Below are positions 35,958-45,723 of a DNA stretch of 64,000 nt, in pieces. The notes below the pieces were generated by a model. It made no database searches and was not told the DNA's origin. It saw only the letters and a list, made by a program, of their open reading frames with translations. The stretch is from positions 124,001 to 188,000 of the forward strand of contig CAWHNO010000010.1 of NCBI GenBank assembly GCA_963830725.1. The letters run 5' to 3'. Both the position numbers and the translations under genes were made by a program. Source of the stretch: DASSUW01 sp963830725 (lineage in GTDB: Bacteria; Actinomycetota; Thermoleophilia; Solirubrobacterales; Solirubrobacteraceae). Within the stretch, counting starts at the first letter, position 1, and each line of letters begins with the position of its first letter.

Positions 35958-36095
35958 TCAGCGCCGAGGCGGCTCGACGAGAATCAGCTTCCCCCGGTTC
36001 AGCATCTGCGCGATGGCGCAGGCCTTCTCGATCTGCGCGTACGTGTAGCGGACCGGGTTGTGCAGAGTCTCGATGTGGACGCCTGGGATCTGCAT
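35958..36095 (-). CDS. 45-residue protein, unknown function
   Basis: ATG 36095 to TGA 35958, encoding MQIPGVHIETLHNPVRYTYA, then QIEKACAIAQMLNRGKLILV and EPPRR. It has a hydrophilic N-terminus, a central amphipathic helix and a positively charged end. It is divergent from the SDR gene with 45 bases between, in a window region (35723-36140) that otherwise holds nothing recognisable. The amino-acid makeup looks like a real short gene and not a random GC-rich shadow. No family is known to me. Confidence 0.55.
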   Translation of the reverse strand: MQIPGVHIETLHNPVRYTYAQIEKACAIAQMLNRGKLILVEPPRR

Positions 36096-36140
36096 GCTGT
36101 CGTGGTTCCCGTTTTGCCTTTATACGTACCATCGGCACGT

Positions 36141-36986
36141 ATGGATGCCGGGATACGGTCGGCCGTGTTTGCGGACTCCGTTCTGGACGGGCGTGTGACG
36201 CTCGTGACCGGGGGCGGGACGGGCCTCGGTCGCGCGGCGGCGCACGAGCTCGCCGCGTGCGGCGCGACGGTCGTGATCGCCGGCCGCCGCGAGGAGGTGC
36301 TGGAGCAGACGGTCGGCGAGATCGGGCCTTCGGCGTCCTTGGTGGCCGGCGACGTTCGCGAGCCGGCCGATGCCGAGCGCATCGTCCGAACCTGCCTCGA
36401 GCGCCACGGCCGCCTCGACGTGCTCGTCAACAACGCGGGCGGCCAGTACTTCGTGCCCGCCGAGTCGATCGAGCCGAAGGGGTGGCGCGCGGTCACGCGA
36501 CTGAACGTCGGCGGCACCGAGCTGATGAGCCGCACGGCCGTCGACCTGGCGATGCGGCCCACCGGCGGCGGCACGATCGTCAACGTGACGCTCTCGCCGC
36601 ATCACGGGCTGGCCGGCATGGCCCATTCGAGCGCCGCCCGCGCCGCGGTCGAGGGCTACACGCGCTCGCTCGCGCGCGAGTGGGCGGGCGACGGCATCGC
36701 CGTGCTGGCGATCGCGGCCGGGCACTTCGACACCGCGTCGCTGCGCAAGTACCCGGAGCCGGTCTGGCGAGCGGCCGCCCGCACGGTCCCGCTACAGCGT
36801 CTCGGCCGGGAGGAGGAGCACGCCTGGCTCGTCGCCCTCGCAGCCTCGCCGCTCGGCCGCGCGCTCTCCGGCTCGGTCATCACGCTCGACGGCGCGCGCG
36901 ACAACTGGTTCGGCCCGTGGCCTCCGCCTTCGCTGCTCGACGACGGCGGTGCGGTGCCCACCGAGGAGCGGAGGCCGCGAGCCTGA
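36141..36986 (+). CDS. SDR-family enoyl-CoA reductase-like oxidoreductase
   Basis: 281 residues. It has the Rossmann motif TGGGTGLGRAAAHELA, the NNAGGQY active-site region and GHFDTASLRKYP near the cofactor end. The expected YxxxK is replaced: the segment reads GMAHSSAARAAVEGYTRSL, as in 2,4-dienoyl-CoA and trans-2-enoyl-CoA reductases. It probably reduces an unsaturated acyl-CoA with NADPH. ATG 36141 follows an A/T-rich promoter (TTTATACGTACC). Confidence 0.83.
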   Translation: MDAGIRSAVFADSVLDGRVTLVTGGGTGLGRAAAHELAACGATVVIAGRREEVLEQTVGEIGPSASLVAGDVREPADAERIVRTCLERHGRLDVLVNNAGGQYFVPAESIEPKGWRAVTRLNVGGTELMSRTAVDLAMRPTGGGTIVNVTLSPHHGLAGMAHSSAARAAVEGYTRSLAREWAGDGIAVLAIAAGHFDTASLRKYPEPVWRAAARTVPLQRLGREEEHAWLVALAASPLGRALSGSVITLDGARDNWFGPWPPPSLLDDGGAVPTEERRPRA

Positions 36987-37024
36987 CACACGCCTCTCGC
37001 GCGGCTATCATCGGCCCGGCGCTT

Positions 37025-37095
37025 GCGGGCGAAGTGTTGTGGTTGCACAGAAGCCTTCCAAGCTTCTAGGGCGGGTTCGATTCCCGTCGCCCGCT
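37025..37095 (+). tRNA. tRNA-Gly (anticodon TCC)
   Basis: 71 bases: acceptor GCGGGCG/CGCCCGC, D-arm GTGT/GCAC, anticodon stem GAAGC/GCTTC with loop CTTCCAA, T-arm GCGGG/CCCGT. It reads GGA codons. Confidence 0.92.
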
Positions 37096-37108
37096 CTAGT
37101 TGACATAT

Positions 37109-37182
37109 CGGGGAGTGGCGCAGTCTGGTAGCGCACCCGGCTGGGGGCCGGGCGGTCGCAGGTTCAAATCCTGTCTCCCCGA
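37109..37182 (+). tRNA. tRNA-Pro (anticodon GGG)
   Basis: 74 bases: acceptor CGGGGAG/CTCCCCG, D-arm GCGC/GCGC, anticodon stem CCCGG/CCGGG with loop CTGGGGG, T-arm GCAGG/CCTGT. It reads CCC codons. It lies 13 bases after the tRNA-Gly gene. Confidence 0.93.
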
Positions 37183-37190
37183 CTTAGCGG

Positions 37191-37207
37191 CGCAGGTTCA
37201 AATCCTG
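37191..37207 (+). repeat. Duplicate of the tRNA-Pro T-arm
   Basis: CGCAGGTTCAAATCCTG at 37191-37207 exactly repeats 37157-37173 inside the tRNA-Pro gene, 34 bases away. It may be a scar of an excised tRNA-targeted element (att-like) or a leftover tRNA piece. No integrase gene was seen nearby. Confidence 0.6.
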
Positions 37208-37308
37208 CGTTCGATCGGTCCGATCGGCGGTCTAATCGAAGCAGTGCGGCGGCTCTCAGGCGGCGGCGCCGCGCCGGGGACGTCTGGCGCGTCGGCTATC
37301 AAGGTGGG

Positions 37309-37932
37309 ATGTCGTCCGAGCCACGTCGCGATGATCGGGTGTTCCGGGCGGTCTGGCGCGAGCTCCGCAAGCCGCGCGTCCTCCTCAGCTCCCTGCGCAA
37401 GAGCGGCGGCCTGACGGTTCCGCTGATCTTCGCGGGGCCGACCTTCGTGCTGCTGTCGTACATCGTCACCTTCGGCGTCACGCCGGCCGATCGGGCGAGC
37501 GCCGAGTTCCATTCGGCCGCGTCGCAGATCATCCCGGTGCTCCTGCTCGTCTTGGCGGTCGAGGGGCAGGTATTCCGCTGGGAGATGGCGCCATCGTCGC
37601 TGTCGGCCGCGACCCGCGAGGACGTCGTGGGCGACGCTCGCTTCCAGCGGTTTGCCGCGGGCGAAGGCCCCCTGTCCGACGCGGTGGAGGCAGTGCTCGA
37701 CGCCGCCGTCGATTCCGCCCGCAACGTCGCGGACGCGCTCCTGCGGCAGACGACGTCGCTGCTCCTACTCGCGAGCATGCTCGTCGGCGAGGTGATCGCA
37801 CTAATCCCGCTGCTGACGGACGACGCGGGCAGCATCAGCGCCAAGCCGGTGATGGCGGCGATCGTCGCCGGCTTCGCCGGCGTCGCCTATGTCGCGATCA
37901 CGGGATCGAGATTCGTGTCTCAGTCCAACTGA
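37309..37932 (+). CDS. Membrane protein with paired N- and C-terminal helices, unknown function
   Basis: 207 residues with hydrophobic segments LTVPLIFAGPTFVLLSYIV, IIPVLLLVLAVEGQVF, TTSLLLLASMLVGEVIALIP and VMAAIVAGFAGVAYVAITG, and a soluble middle (about 90-145). Residues 1-35 are basic. No family was recognised. It starts 126 bases after tRNA-Pro. Confidence 0.65.
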   Translation: MSSEPRRDDRVFRAVWRELRKPRVLLSSLRKSGGLTVPLIFAGPTFVLLSYIVTFGVTPADRASAEFHSAASQIIPVLLLVLAVEGQVFRWEMAPSSLSAATREDVVGDARFQRFAAGEGPLSDAVEAVLDAAVDSARNVADALLRQTTSLLLLASMLVGEVIALIPLLTDDAGSISAKPVMAAIVAGFAGVAYVAITGSRFVSQSN

Positions 37933-38070
37933 CCCGCGCGCGGGCGCGTCAGGACCGGCACGCGGGGCGTATGGGCCTGCCGCGCCGAGGGCCGCGGCCC
38001 CAATACGCGCGAGCAGAATCGCGACGAGTGTCGGTCGACTTTCTCGGTGAGCGACGAAGCCGATGGTTTG

Positions 38071-40123
38071 TCACAGGCTCCATCCGGCGGAGGCGCGAGC
38101 GTCGGGCAAGTAGGCGCACGACGTGCCGGTGCGGATCGCACGGTCGAGATGTTCGCCGAGCTGGGGATGGTGCTCACCGATCTGGCCTATCGCCTTGCGG
38201 ACCGCGCGGGTCACGCCGACGCGGGCACGCTCCGATGCGGATGCAGCGCGTCGGTCGCGGCCGCCCAGGCCGACAGCGCGCGACAGCTCTCGAACCAGGA
38301 AATCGCGTTCTGCGTCCGCGTGTGCGGCCCGCTCGGCGTCGCCGAAGGCGCGTGCCTGCTCGATGTCTTCCTCGATCTCGGCGAGGCGTCGCCGGTACGC
38401 GTCCTTCGCGTGCGCGTCGAGCATCTCGCCGGCATCTCCGAGTGTCGAGCGCGATGGGCCTCCCGTTTGCCCGCGCTCGACCGGCGCAACTCCGTTCTCG
38501 GCGGCGACGAGGTCCAGCACATGAAACTCCCGGCCGGGGTGCGCGAGGAGGTGCGCGAGGTACCGCATGCCCTTGAGGTCTCGCACGCGCACCGTGCGCT
38601 CCTCGAACACGATCGACCAGTAGTCGCCCTCGCGACGAAAGCTGTTCACGGCAGCCGGTGCGCCGAGCTCCTCGTGGCCTTCGGCCTGCGCTTCCGGCTC
38701 GCCGGTCCGCGCACCTTCGATCCGGTCGAGAAGCGCACGAGCCGTTTGATCCTCCAGCGCGGCCTGACCTGCGCTGCCGCCGGCGCGCAGAGCCTCGGCG
38801 AGAGCGATGCGAGCGTGCGCCGCCTCATAGGGTGCGCCGACCTCGTTCCAGAGTCGCGCAGCCTCGGAGCACAGCCGCTCCGCGTCCGCGGCGTCCCCCA
38901 TGGCGAGACGCACTCTGCCTTGAGCGAGCGTCGCGCCGGCTACCAGCGCCTTGCTCTGGAATCGAGCCGCCACAAGCTCCAGCTCGTCGGCGGCTGAGCC
39001 GGCTCGCTCAACGTTGCCGGCCGCGACCTCGATCTCGACCTGTGCCTCGAGCAGCGGCACACGCCGCAGCTCGGTGTCCGGCGGCAGCTCCTTCGAGGGC
39101 ACCCGTAGGGGGCGCTCCAGCGCGTCCCGTATGCAATCCACCGCAGCGGCTACATCTCCCTGGGCCAGGCGCACGAGAGCGAGGCCGGGTTGGGGATCCC
39201 AACCTGCGCCATGAGCTGCGAGCAGCGCTTGCTCTGCGCCTTCGATGTCGCCCTGACGAAGGCGAATCCGTCCGAGCTCGCTCAAAGGCCAGCCCATCTC
39301 GCGTCGTAGGTACGGACGAAGCTCGTCGCACGCCTCGAGCGCCTCATGTTCTGCCTCGGCACATGATCCGCGCAGCCTGAGGATCTCGGCGCGGTGAACC
39401 CGGCAGCGCCCGTGAAGGCTCCCGATCGCACTCGTCGTGCACCACCGCTCCATCACTTCGGTCCATTCCTCGGCGACGTCGTACTGCGCGAGGCCCTGCA
39501 AGGCGCAAACGAGCTCGCAGTAGACGACCCCCGTCGAGAGCGCGTCGAGATCACCGGAGACCGTCGCCACTCCCACGTCGTCGAGCAGCGCCAGGCCTTC
39601 CCGCACGTCGCCGTCCAGGATCAGCAGGCGTGCTTCTGCGACCCGTCCGATCGCACACGCCGCCGGGTCGCACTTCGCGCCCACCTCGATGGCGCGCCGG
39701 GCCCATGGGCGAGCACCCTTCAGGTCGCCCGTCAGCATCCGCTCGATATGCGCGGACAGCCGCAAGCCACGCGAACGCGGGATTCTCATCCTGCCCGTCG
39801 AGCACGCGCTCCGCGCGCGCCAGCCAGCCCCGCACCGGGGCCATGAGGGTGGTATCGAACAGCAGGTGCATCGCGACTCGGACCGCCGCCGCGGCTGCCG
39901 CGACGTCATCGCCTGCCTGCATGCAGGCCGCGTGAGCCCGCTCCCACGCCTCAATCGCCACATCGAGGTGTCCGGCCGCGTAGGCCACCTCGCCAAGAAG
40001 CGGTAGCTCAGCGGGGCCGGCGAAGCCGCCCGTGTCCGCCTTCATCAGGAGGTCGAAGGCTGCCTGCCAGTCACCCCGCGCTGCCGCGTCGCGCCCGCTC
40101 TGGACGACGGCCTCATCGCTCAT
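38071..40123 (-). CDS. TPR-rich regulator-like protein, frameshifted
   Basis: About 680 residues when repaired. The N-terminus starts MSDEAVVQSGRDAAARGDWQ and TPR-like helices follow to about residue 500 (CELVCALQGLAQYDVAEEW; ELGRIRLRQGDIEGAEQAL). The C-terminal part has the conserved segment YWSIVFEERTVRVRDLKGM followed by RYLAHLLAHPGREFHVLDLV, which I know from large actinobacterial LuxR/AAA-type proteins. It lacks a visible AAA ATPase or LuxR helix-turn-helix, so it may be a truncated or standalone version. A one-base shift near 39757 breaks the frame between AFAWLAAV and HIERMLTGDL. Confidence 0.68.
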
Positions 40124-40218
40124 CGCAGCGCCAGCGTAACCGAGCGAGATACAGCCGTAACGGCCTTGCTCACGCCAATGGGTAAAGGGCCAACGCCCAG
40201 AACCGACCAGGAGCGCCC

Positions 40219-41290
40219 ATGGACACCATCAACGCCAACGGCGTAGAACTTGAATACGAGGTGCGCGGAGCAGGCGAGCCCGTGCTGCTGATCGACATGC
40301 TGATCGCCGACTGCTTCGTGCCGCTCCTTTCAGAGCCGGCACTGGCCGACCACTACCGGCTGATTCGCTACCACAAGCGGGGTTGGGTCGGCAGCACCCA
40401 CACTCCGGCGCCGGTGAGCATCGCCGATCACGCCGCGGACGCCGCGGCGTTGCTCGATCAGCTCGGTGTGCGGCGCGCTCACATCGCGGGCCACTCCACC
40501 GGCGCGTCGATCGGAGCCCAACTGGCCCTCGACCACCCCGAGAAGGTGCACACGCTCACGCTGCTGGAGCCGACGCTGGTGTCTTTGCCTCTCGGCGGTG
40601 CGTTCTTGAGTGCCGCCCGCCCGGTGTTCGAGGCATACGCAAGCGGCGACCACTCGGGCGCGTTTGCCATGTTCGCGGCCGCCGCAAGCGGCCTCGACTG
40701 GGAGGCGTGCAGAGCGTTGCTCGAGGAGCGGATCCCGGGTGTGGTCACGCAGTCGATCAAGGATGCCGACACCTTCTTCGGAGTCGAGCTGCCCGCCATC
40801 GCCGAGTGGACGTTCGGCCCCGAGCAGGCTGCCGCCATTCGCAGACCGGTCCTATCCGTGATCGGTGCCGATACCCAGCCCGTCTGGGCGGAGATCGCCA
40901 AGTTCCTGCGCTCCTCGCTGCCGCACGTCGAGGAACGCACGATCGACAGGGTCGGCCATCTCCTGCAGATCCAGCGTCCCGAGCCCGTCGCTCAGGCGAT
41001 GGCGCAGTTCCTGACCCGAAACCGGTCACCGACGACGACGCCCCGCCACTTCAACTCGATGACCCGGCACAACCACTCATCGCGCCGACCGGTGGCGCGC
41101 GGCAGCTGCCCGTTCGAGAAGGCGTCGGGCGAGCGGCGCGAGACGCTGCTCGGCAGCGCCGACGGCATCTTCGCCGACTTCGCCTCGGGCTGGGGCGACC
41201 ACGTGCCCGAGGACCGGCTCGCCTCGAGATCGCGACGACGATCGTCGACTGCAAGCTCAGCCGCGCGACCGCTGAACAGCGCCAAGTCCT
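40219..41290 (+). CDS. Alpha/beta hydrolase (3' end uncertain)
   Basis: Residues 1-270 are an alpha/beta hydrolase: Ser nucleophile in AGHSTGASIGAQLALD, the oxyanion side GAGEPVLLIDM, the acid in VLSVIGADTQPVW and His in DRVGHLLQIQRPEP. The normal end would be near 41030, but the frame has no stop there. It runs on as far as 42345, largely antisense to the P450 gene. The segment 41100-41290 (SADGIFADFASGWGDHVPED) looks coding but was not recognised. The end given is provisional. It may be an esterase or haloperoxidase-like enzyme. Confidence 0.72.
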
Positions 41291-41292
41291 GG

Positions 41293-42600
41293 TCAGGGGA
41301 GAACGCCCGATCGGGCGAGGGCGATCACGCGCGTGCCGCCCGCCGGCGAGAACGTGACGTTGCGGCGCGCCACGCGCTCGGCACGTGCGGACGCCGCCCG
41401 CAGCGTCCGGCTGCGCAGGATCTCCGTGATCGCGACCCGCATCTCCATCTCGGCGAACGCGGCCCCGAGGCACCGCCGCACGCCGCCGCCGAACGGGATC
41501 CAGGCGGACGTCGCGGGGGCGCCGGCGAGGAAGCGCTCGGGGCGGAAGGCGAACGGCTCGGGATAGCGGTCGGCACGGGTGTGGGCGAGCCATATCGCCG
41601 GAGTGACGTCGGTGCCTGGTGGCAACTCGTAGCCGTCGACGTGCAGCGGCGCCGTGAGTCGCCGCCCGGCGAGCGGCACCACGGGGCGCAGCCTCAGGGA
41701 CTCGGTGACGACGGCGCGCACGTACGCCTGGTCGCCGTCGTCGACGGCGGCGACCAGCCGGTTCAGGACCGGCGGGTTGCGGACGAGCAGGTCGAACGTC
41801 CACGCCAGGCCCGTCGCCGTGGTCTCGTGACCCGCGAGCAGCAGCGTCATCAGCTGATCGCGGATCTCGGCATCCTCGATCGGCTCGCCGCCTTCGAAGC
41901 GTGCGCTCACGAGCATCGAGAGGATGTCCTCGCGCGGATCGGCGCGGCGCTCGGCGATCTCCACGTCGAGCATCGCGTCGATCTCCCGCCGCAGCCCCTG
42001 CAGACGGGTGAGCGGGTCGAGCGCGGAGAAGCGGCGCGAGAGCAGGACGGCGAACTGCAGGCCGACGGACGCGGTGTCGGCAAGCAGGCGGCTGAGGCGG
42101 TCGGCGAGTTGGCTGCGGCGCTGTTCGTCCGTCACGCCGAAGACCGCGCGCAGGATCACCTCCAGCGTCACGCGCTGCATGCGCGGGTGGATGCTGAACG
42201 GCTCGTTCTGCGGCCACTGCTGGACATCACGGGCAACGACGTCCCTGACCGTCGACTCGTACGCGCGCATGCGCTCCCCGTGGAACGGCGGCAGCATCAG
42301 CCGCCGGCGGGCCAGGTGATCGCCGCCCTCGAGCAGCAGCAGTGACCGGGGGCCGACGATCGGTTGCAGGGCGAGCGTGCGCCCGGGCGGCAAGCCGTGC
42401 GCGCGGTTGCCGTAGAGCGCCCGGATCGCCTCGGGGTCCGACAGCATGACCAGCGGCGTCTGGAACCCGAGGAAGCGCACGCTGAACGCGTCGCCGAAAC
42501 GGCGGCGACAGGACTCCAGGAACGAGATCGGACGCAGCAGCCACCGCAGCGTCTGCAGGATCGGCGGCTCGGATGGGCCGGCGGGGAGGCCAGTGGGCAC
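41293..42600 (-). CDS. Cytochrome P450
   Basis: 435 residues at the family length. It shows the I-helix AGHETT (256-261), ExxR as Glu300/Arg303 in VTESLRLRP, and the heme-binding loop FGGGVRRCLGAAFAE with Cys377 as axial ligand. The substrate is unknown. No ferredoxin or reductase gene is adjacent. The N-terminus has no clear membrane anchor. Its 5' end is 195 bases before the molybdopterin oxidoreductase start, on the other strand. Confidence 0.92.
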   Translation of the reverse strand: MPTGLPAGPSEPPILQTLRWLLRPISFLESCRRRFGDAFSVRFLGFQTPLVMLSDPEAIRALYGNRAHGLPPGRTLALQPIVGPRSLLLLEGGDHLARRRLMLPPFHGERMRAYESTVRDVVARDVQQWPQNEPFSIHPRMQRVTLEVILRAVFGVTDEQRRSQLADRLSRLLADTASVGLQFAVLLSRRFSALDPLTRLQGLRREIDAMLDVEIAERRADPREDILSMLVSARFEGGEPIEDAEIRDQLMTLLLAGHETTATGLAWTFDLLVRNPPVLNRLVAAVDDGDQAYVRAVVTESLRLRPVVPLAGRRLTAPLHVDGYELPPGTDVTPAIWLAHTRADRYPEPFAFRPERFLAGAPATSAWIPFGGGVRRCLGAAFAEMEMRVAITEILRSRTLRAASARAERVARRNVTFSPAGGTRVIALARSGVLP

Positions 42601-42794
42601 GGTGGAGCCGACGGTAACGGACGCGCGGCCAGGGAGGCCTCGGCCTGACCGAGGTGGTTGTTCGCGTGTCGTTCCTCAAGAGTCCTTCCCGTGACTCGAA
42701 CTCCAAGGACGCCGCCGGCGGCGATTCATTCCAGGAATGGGGAGCGCGACCCATTCAGCGACGGCCTGACAGGGCGCCGTAGAATCGGCGGGCC

Positions 42795-43854
42795 GTGACG
42801 CCGCGGGGCACCGATTGGGGCCTGGCGCTGCTGGTGGCGCTCGGTCTCGTGAGCGGCCTGGCGACCTGGTTTGCCGGGTCACCGGGCGGTTCCTGGGTGT
42901 TCGGCGCGCACGCGCTGGCGGGCATCGCGCTCGCACTGTTGCTGGTGTTCAAGCTGCGTCGGGTGCTGCCGCGCGTCGGTGCGCGGGCGCGACGCGACCG
43001 GCGCACGCTGCGCGGGCTGCTGGCGCTCGGCCTGGTTCTGGCGGTGCTGGTCAGCGGCATGGTGTGGTCGACGGCCGGCCGGGTCGGGGTCGCGGGGTAC
43101 ACGGTGCTGTTCTGGCACGGCGTGCTCGGCGCGGTCTTGGCGGTCGGCGTGCTCGCTCACGCGCGAGCACGGGCCAAACGCCCACGCGGGCGCGATCTCG
43201 CCGACCGGCGCCAGTTCCTGACGGCGGCCGCGCTCGGCGTCGGCGCGCTGGTCGCGTGGCAGCTTCAGCGTCCGGCGCAGCGGGCGCTCGCTCTGCCCGG
43301 CGCCCGGCGGCGCTTCACCGGCTCCTACGACGCCGGCTCGTTCACCGGCAACGCGTTCCCGGCGACCTCGTGGGTCGCCGACCGACCGCGACCGCTCGCG
43401 CGCGGCTACCGGCTCACCGTCACAGGCCGCGTGGCAGCGGCCACTCGCCATCGTCGCCGAAGAGCTGGACCGCGGCGACGTGCTGACCGCCACGCTGGAC
43501 TGCACGGGCGGCTTCTACTCGACCCAGCACTGGCGCGGCGTCTCGCTCGGCCGCCTGCTCGACCAGGCCGGCGTCGAACCCGGGGCCCGCCACGTGCGTG
43601 TGATCTCGCGCACCGGCTACCGGTGGAGCTTCGGCCTCCACGACGCGCGGGCCCTGCTACTTGCCACGCACGTCGGCGGAGAGCCGCTCAGCCACGGCCA
43701 CGGCGCGCCGTGCCGCCTCGTCGCCCCCGGGCGACGCGGGTTTCAGTGGGTCAAGTGGGTCGAGCGCGTCGAGGTCCATGACGATCCCGACCCGGGCGCC
43801 GTCGCCTCGACGGTCTGGAGCAGCCTCACGGCCGCCGGGCGCGGTGCCGCCTGA
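42795..43854 (+). CDS. Membrane-anchored molybdopterin oxidoreductase (sulfite-oxidase-like), frameshifted
   Basis: About 350 residues when repaired. The first 170 residues have four hydrophobic helices resembling a cytochrome-b561-type anchor (LALLVALGLVSGLATWFA; VLAVLVSGMVW). The C-terminal part is an Oxidored_molyb domain, with the molybdenum-ligand Cys in TATLDCTGGFYSTQHW and FQWVKWVERVEVHDD near the end. A one-base insertion near 43435 splits the two parts, which are in adjacent frames. Its electron partner is unknown. Confidence 0.8.
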
Positions 43855-44037
43855 AGCCAGCCGAGTCGGCTCGCTCGCGCCGACCCGATTGAGAGTAGGG
43901 TGGGGTTCGAGGCTGGCCCTGCGGCCAACAATTCCGGCCCGAGAGCGGTACTACGCCGACACGCGCCTGGCGCGGCGAGGCAACGCACCCTTGAGGCGAA
44001 CGGGATCGACTGCGGGGCCGGTCCCACTTTGAGCGGG

Positions 44038-44685
44038 TCAGCCGGCGCGCTGCGGCCGGTAGGCGGCGAGGAACGCGCGCACGCCGGCGTCCGCGTACCG
44101 GTTGAGCTCGGCGGAGGCGCGGGCCTCATCCTCACCGAGGAACATCGCCTCGTTCAACGGGATCGACATGACCAGCCAGTTGAAGTGCGCCGCCGTGAGC
44201 AGCGGATCCTCGATGTTCAGCTCTCCCCGCTCCGCGAGACGCTCGAACACGGTCGCCAGCGCCGTGATCGTTCGTCCTGGGCCTTGCTCATAGAAGGTGC
44301 GGCCGAGCTCGGGAAACCGGCCCGCCTCGCCGATCACCAGACGGCGCAGCTGCAGGATCCGCGGTTGCATCACGCGTGCGAGCAGCTGCCGGGCAAGGCG
44401 ACGGAGATCCGCCTCGATGTCACCGGTGTCCTCGAGTTCGAGCACCTCGGCGTGGACCGGGTCGGCAGCCTCCCCGACCGCGCCGGTGACGATCTCCGAG
44501 AACAGCGTCTCCTTGTCGGCGAACGCCTTGTAGACGGTCTGCTTCGAGACGCTCGCCAGCGCAGCGATCTCGTCCATGCTCGTGCCCCGGTAGCCGTTGC
44601 GCAGGAACAGCGTCGTGGCAGCGTCAAGGATCGCCCTGCGCTTGCGAACGGACCGGGATTCCTCGGTTGGCGCGGGACCTTCCAT
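44038..44685 (-). CDS. TetR-family transcriptional regulator
   Basis: 215 residues from ATG 44685. The N-terminal helix-turn-helix reads ILDAATTLFLRNGYRGTSMD, then EIAALASVSKQTVYKAFADK. The C-terminal ligand domain is about 140 residues. It is divergent from the SMP-30 gene, and the inverted repeat at 44701-44737 is its likely operator, so it probably represses that gene and itself. Confidence 0.9.
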   Translation of the reverse strand: MEGPAPTEESRSVRKRRAILDAATTLFLRNGYRGTSMDEIAALASVSKQTVYKAFADKETLFSEIVTGAVGEAADPVHAEVLELEDTGDIEADLRRLARQLLARVMQPRILQLRRLVIGEAGRFPELGRTFYEQGPGRTITALATVFERLAERGELNIEDPLLTAAHFNWLVMSIPLNEAMFLGEDEARASAELNRYADAGVRAFLAAYRPQRAG

Positions 44686-44700
44686 CTGCGCATTGAGAGT

Positions 44701-44737
44701 ACTAGACGGTTCGGTACTGGGTACTATACGGTCTAGT
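44701..44737. promoter_or_regulatory. TetR operator and SMP-30 promoter
   Basis: ACTAGAC (44701-44707) and GTCTAGT (44731-44737) form an inverted repeat around GGTACTGGGTAC. A TACTAT (-10-like) lies at 44722-44727. A GAGGAGG ribosome site is at 44743-44749, 5 bases before the SMP-30 ATG. The position between divergent genes fits a TetR operator. Confidence 0.7.
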
Positions 44738-44754
44738 TCTGTGAGGAGGTACGA

Positions 44755-45630
44755 ATGTCGTCCCATGAACTACCGCCCCTTGACGCAAGCACGCTGCTGA
44801 CAGGTCTCGTGATCGGCGAGTCGCCGCGCTGGCACGAGGACCGCCTCTGGTTCGCCAACTGGGGCACGGAGGAGATCGTCGCGGTCGATCTCGACGGCAA
44901 CGCCGAGGTCGTCGGCAAGGGCGCGCCAGGCCTCGGGTGGTCGATCGACTGGCTGCCCGACGGTCGCATGCTGGTGACGGGCGAGCGGCTCATGCGGCGG
45001 GAGCCCGACGGTTCGATGGTCGAGCATGCCGACCTGAGCGGACTGGGCGAGGGCTTCAACGAGCTCGTCGTCGACGGCCGCGGCAACATCTACATCAACG
45101 GCGGCTGCGACTTCGATCCCGGCGAGGGGAACGCCCCCGGATTCATCGCTCTGGTCGCCCCCGATGGGTCCGTACGCCAGGTGGCCGATGGCATCGCCTT
45201 CCCGAACGGCATGGCCGTGACGCCCGACAACTCGACGCTGATCATCGCGGAGTCCTTCGCCGCCACGCTGACGGCGTTCGACATCGCCGACGACGGCGGC
45301 CTCTCGAACCGGCGGGTGTGGGCCGAAGACGTCGGCCCCGACGGGATCTGCTTGGACGCCGACGGCGCGATCTGGACGGGTGTCGGTCCGATGGGCAACG
45401 TCGTCGGCCGAGTCCGCGAAGGTCGCGAGGTGCTCGAGCGAGTGCAGCTGGACCTGCCGTGCTTCGCCTGCATGCTCGGGGGCGAGGATCGGACGACGCT
45501 GTTCATGCTGACCGCGGACTGGCGGATGAACGAGGGCTTCGAGGACAACATCGCTCGGCTCACGCAGGGCCCACGCACCGGCCGGGTAGTGACGGCCCAG
45601 GCGCCCGCACCGGGCGTCGGTTGGCCGTGA
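44755..45630 (+). CDS. SMP-30/gluconolactonase family protein
   Basis: 291 residues of a six-bladed beta-propeller lactonase: IGESPRWHEDRLWFANWG (metal-binding Glu at the start), FNELVVDGRGNIYINGG, FPNGMAVTPDNSTLIIAES and GPDGICLDADGAIWTG. The last three are the usual Asn/Asp metal-binding blades. It probably hydrolyses a lactone. It is controlled by the divergent TetR gene. Confidence 0.88.
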   Translation: MSSHELPPLDASTLLTGLVIGESPRWHEDRLWFANWGTEEIVAVDLDGNAEVVGKGAPGLGWSIDWLPDGRMLVTGERLMRREPDGSMVEHADLSGLGEGFNELVVDGRGNIYINGGCDFDPGEGNAPGFIALVAPDGSVRQVADGIAFPNGMAVTPDNSTLIIAESFAATLTAFDIADDGGLSNRRVWAEDVGPDGICLDADGAIWTGVGPMGNVVGRVREGREVLERVQLDLPCFACMLGGEDRTTLFMLTADWRMNEGFEDNIARLTQGPRTGRVVTAQAPAPGVGWP

Positions 45631-45723
45631 CCGAAAGCCGCTACGTCATGGCTCGACGCGCATCGAGCTCCTCGACCAGCGCGCGGACATCACCCGCGAG
45701 GTCGTGGCTCGCTCCGATAGCGG

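Noticed and set aside
37183..37308. A second tRNA after tRNA-Pro
   Set aside because: Only the T-arm is present; no acceptor, D- or anticodon arm can be drawn.
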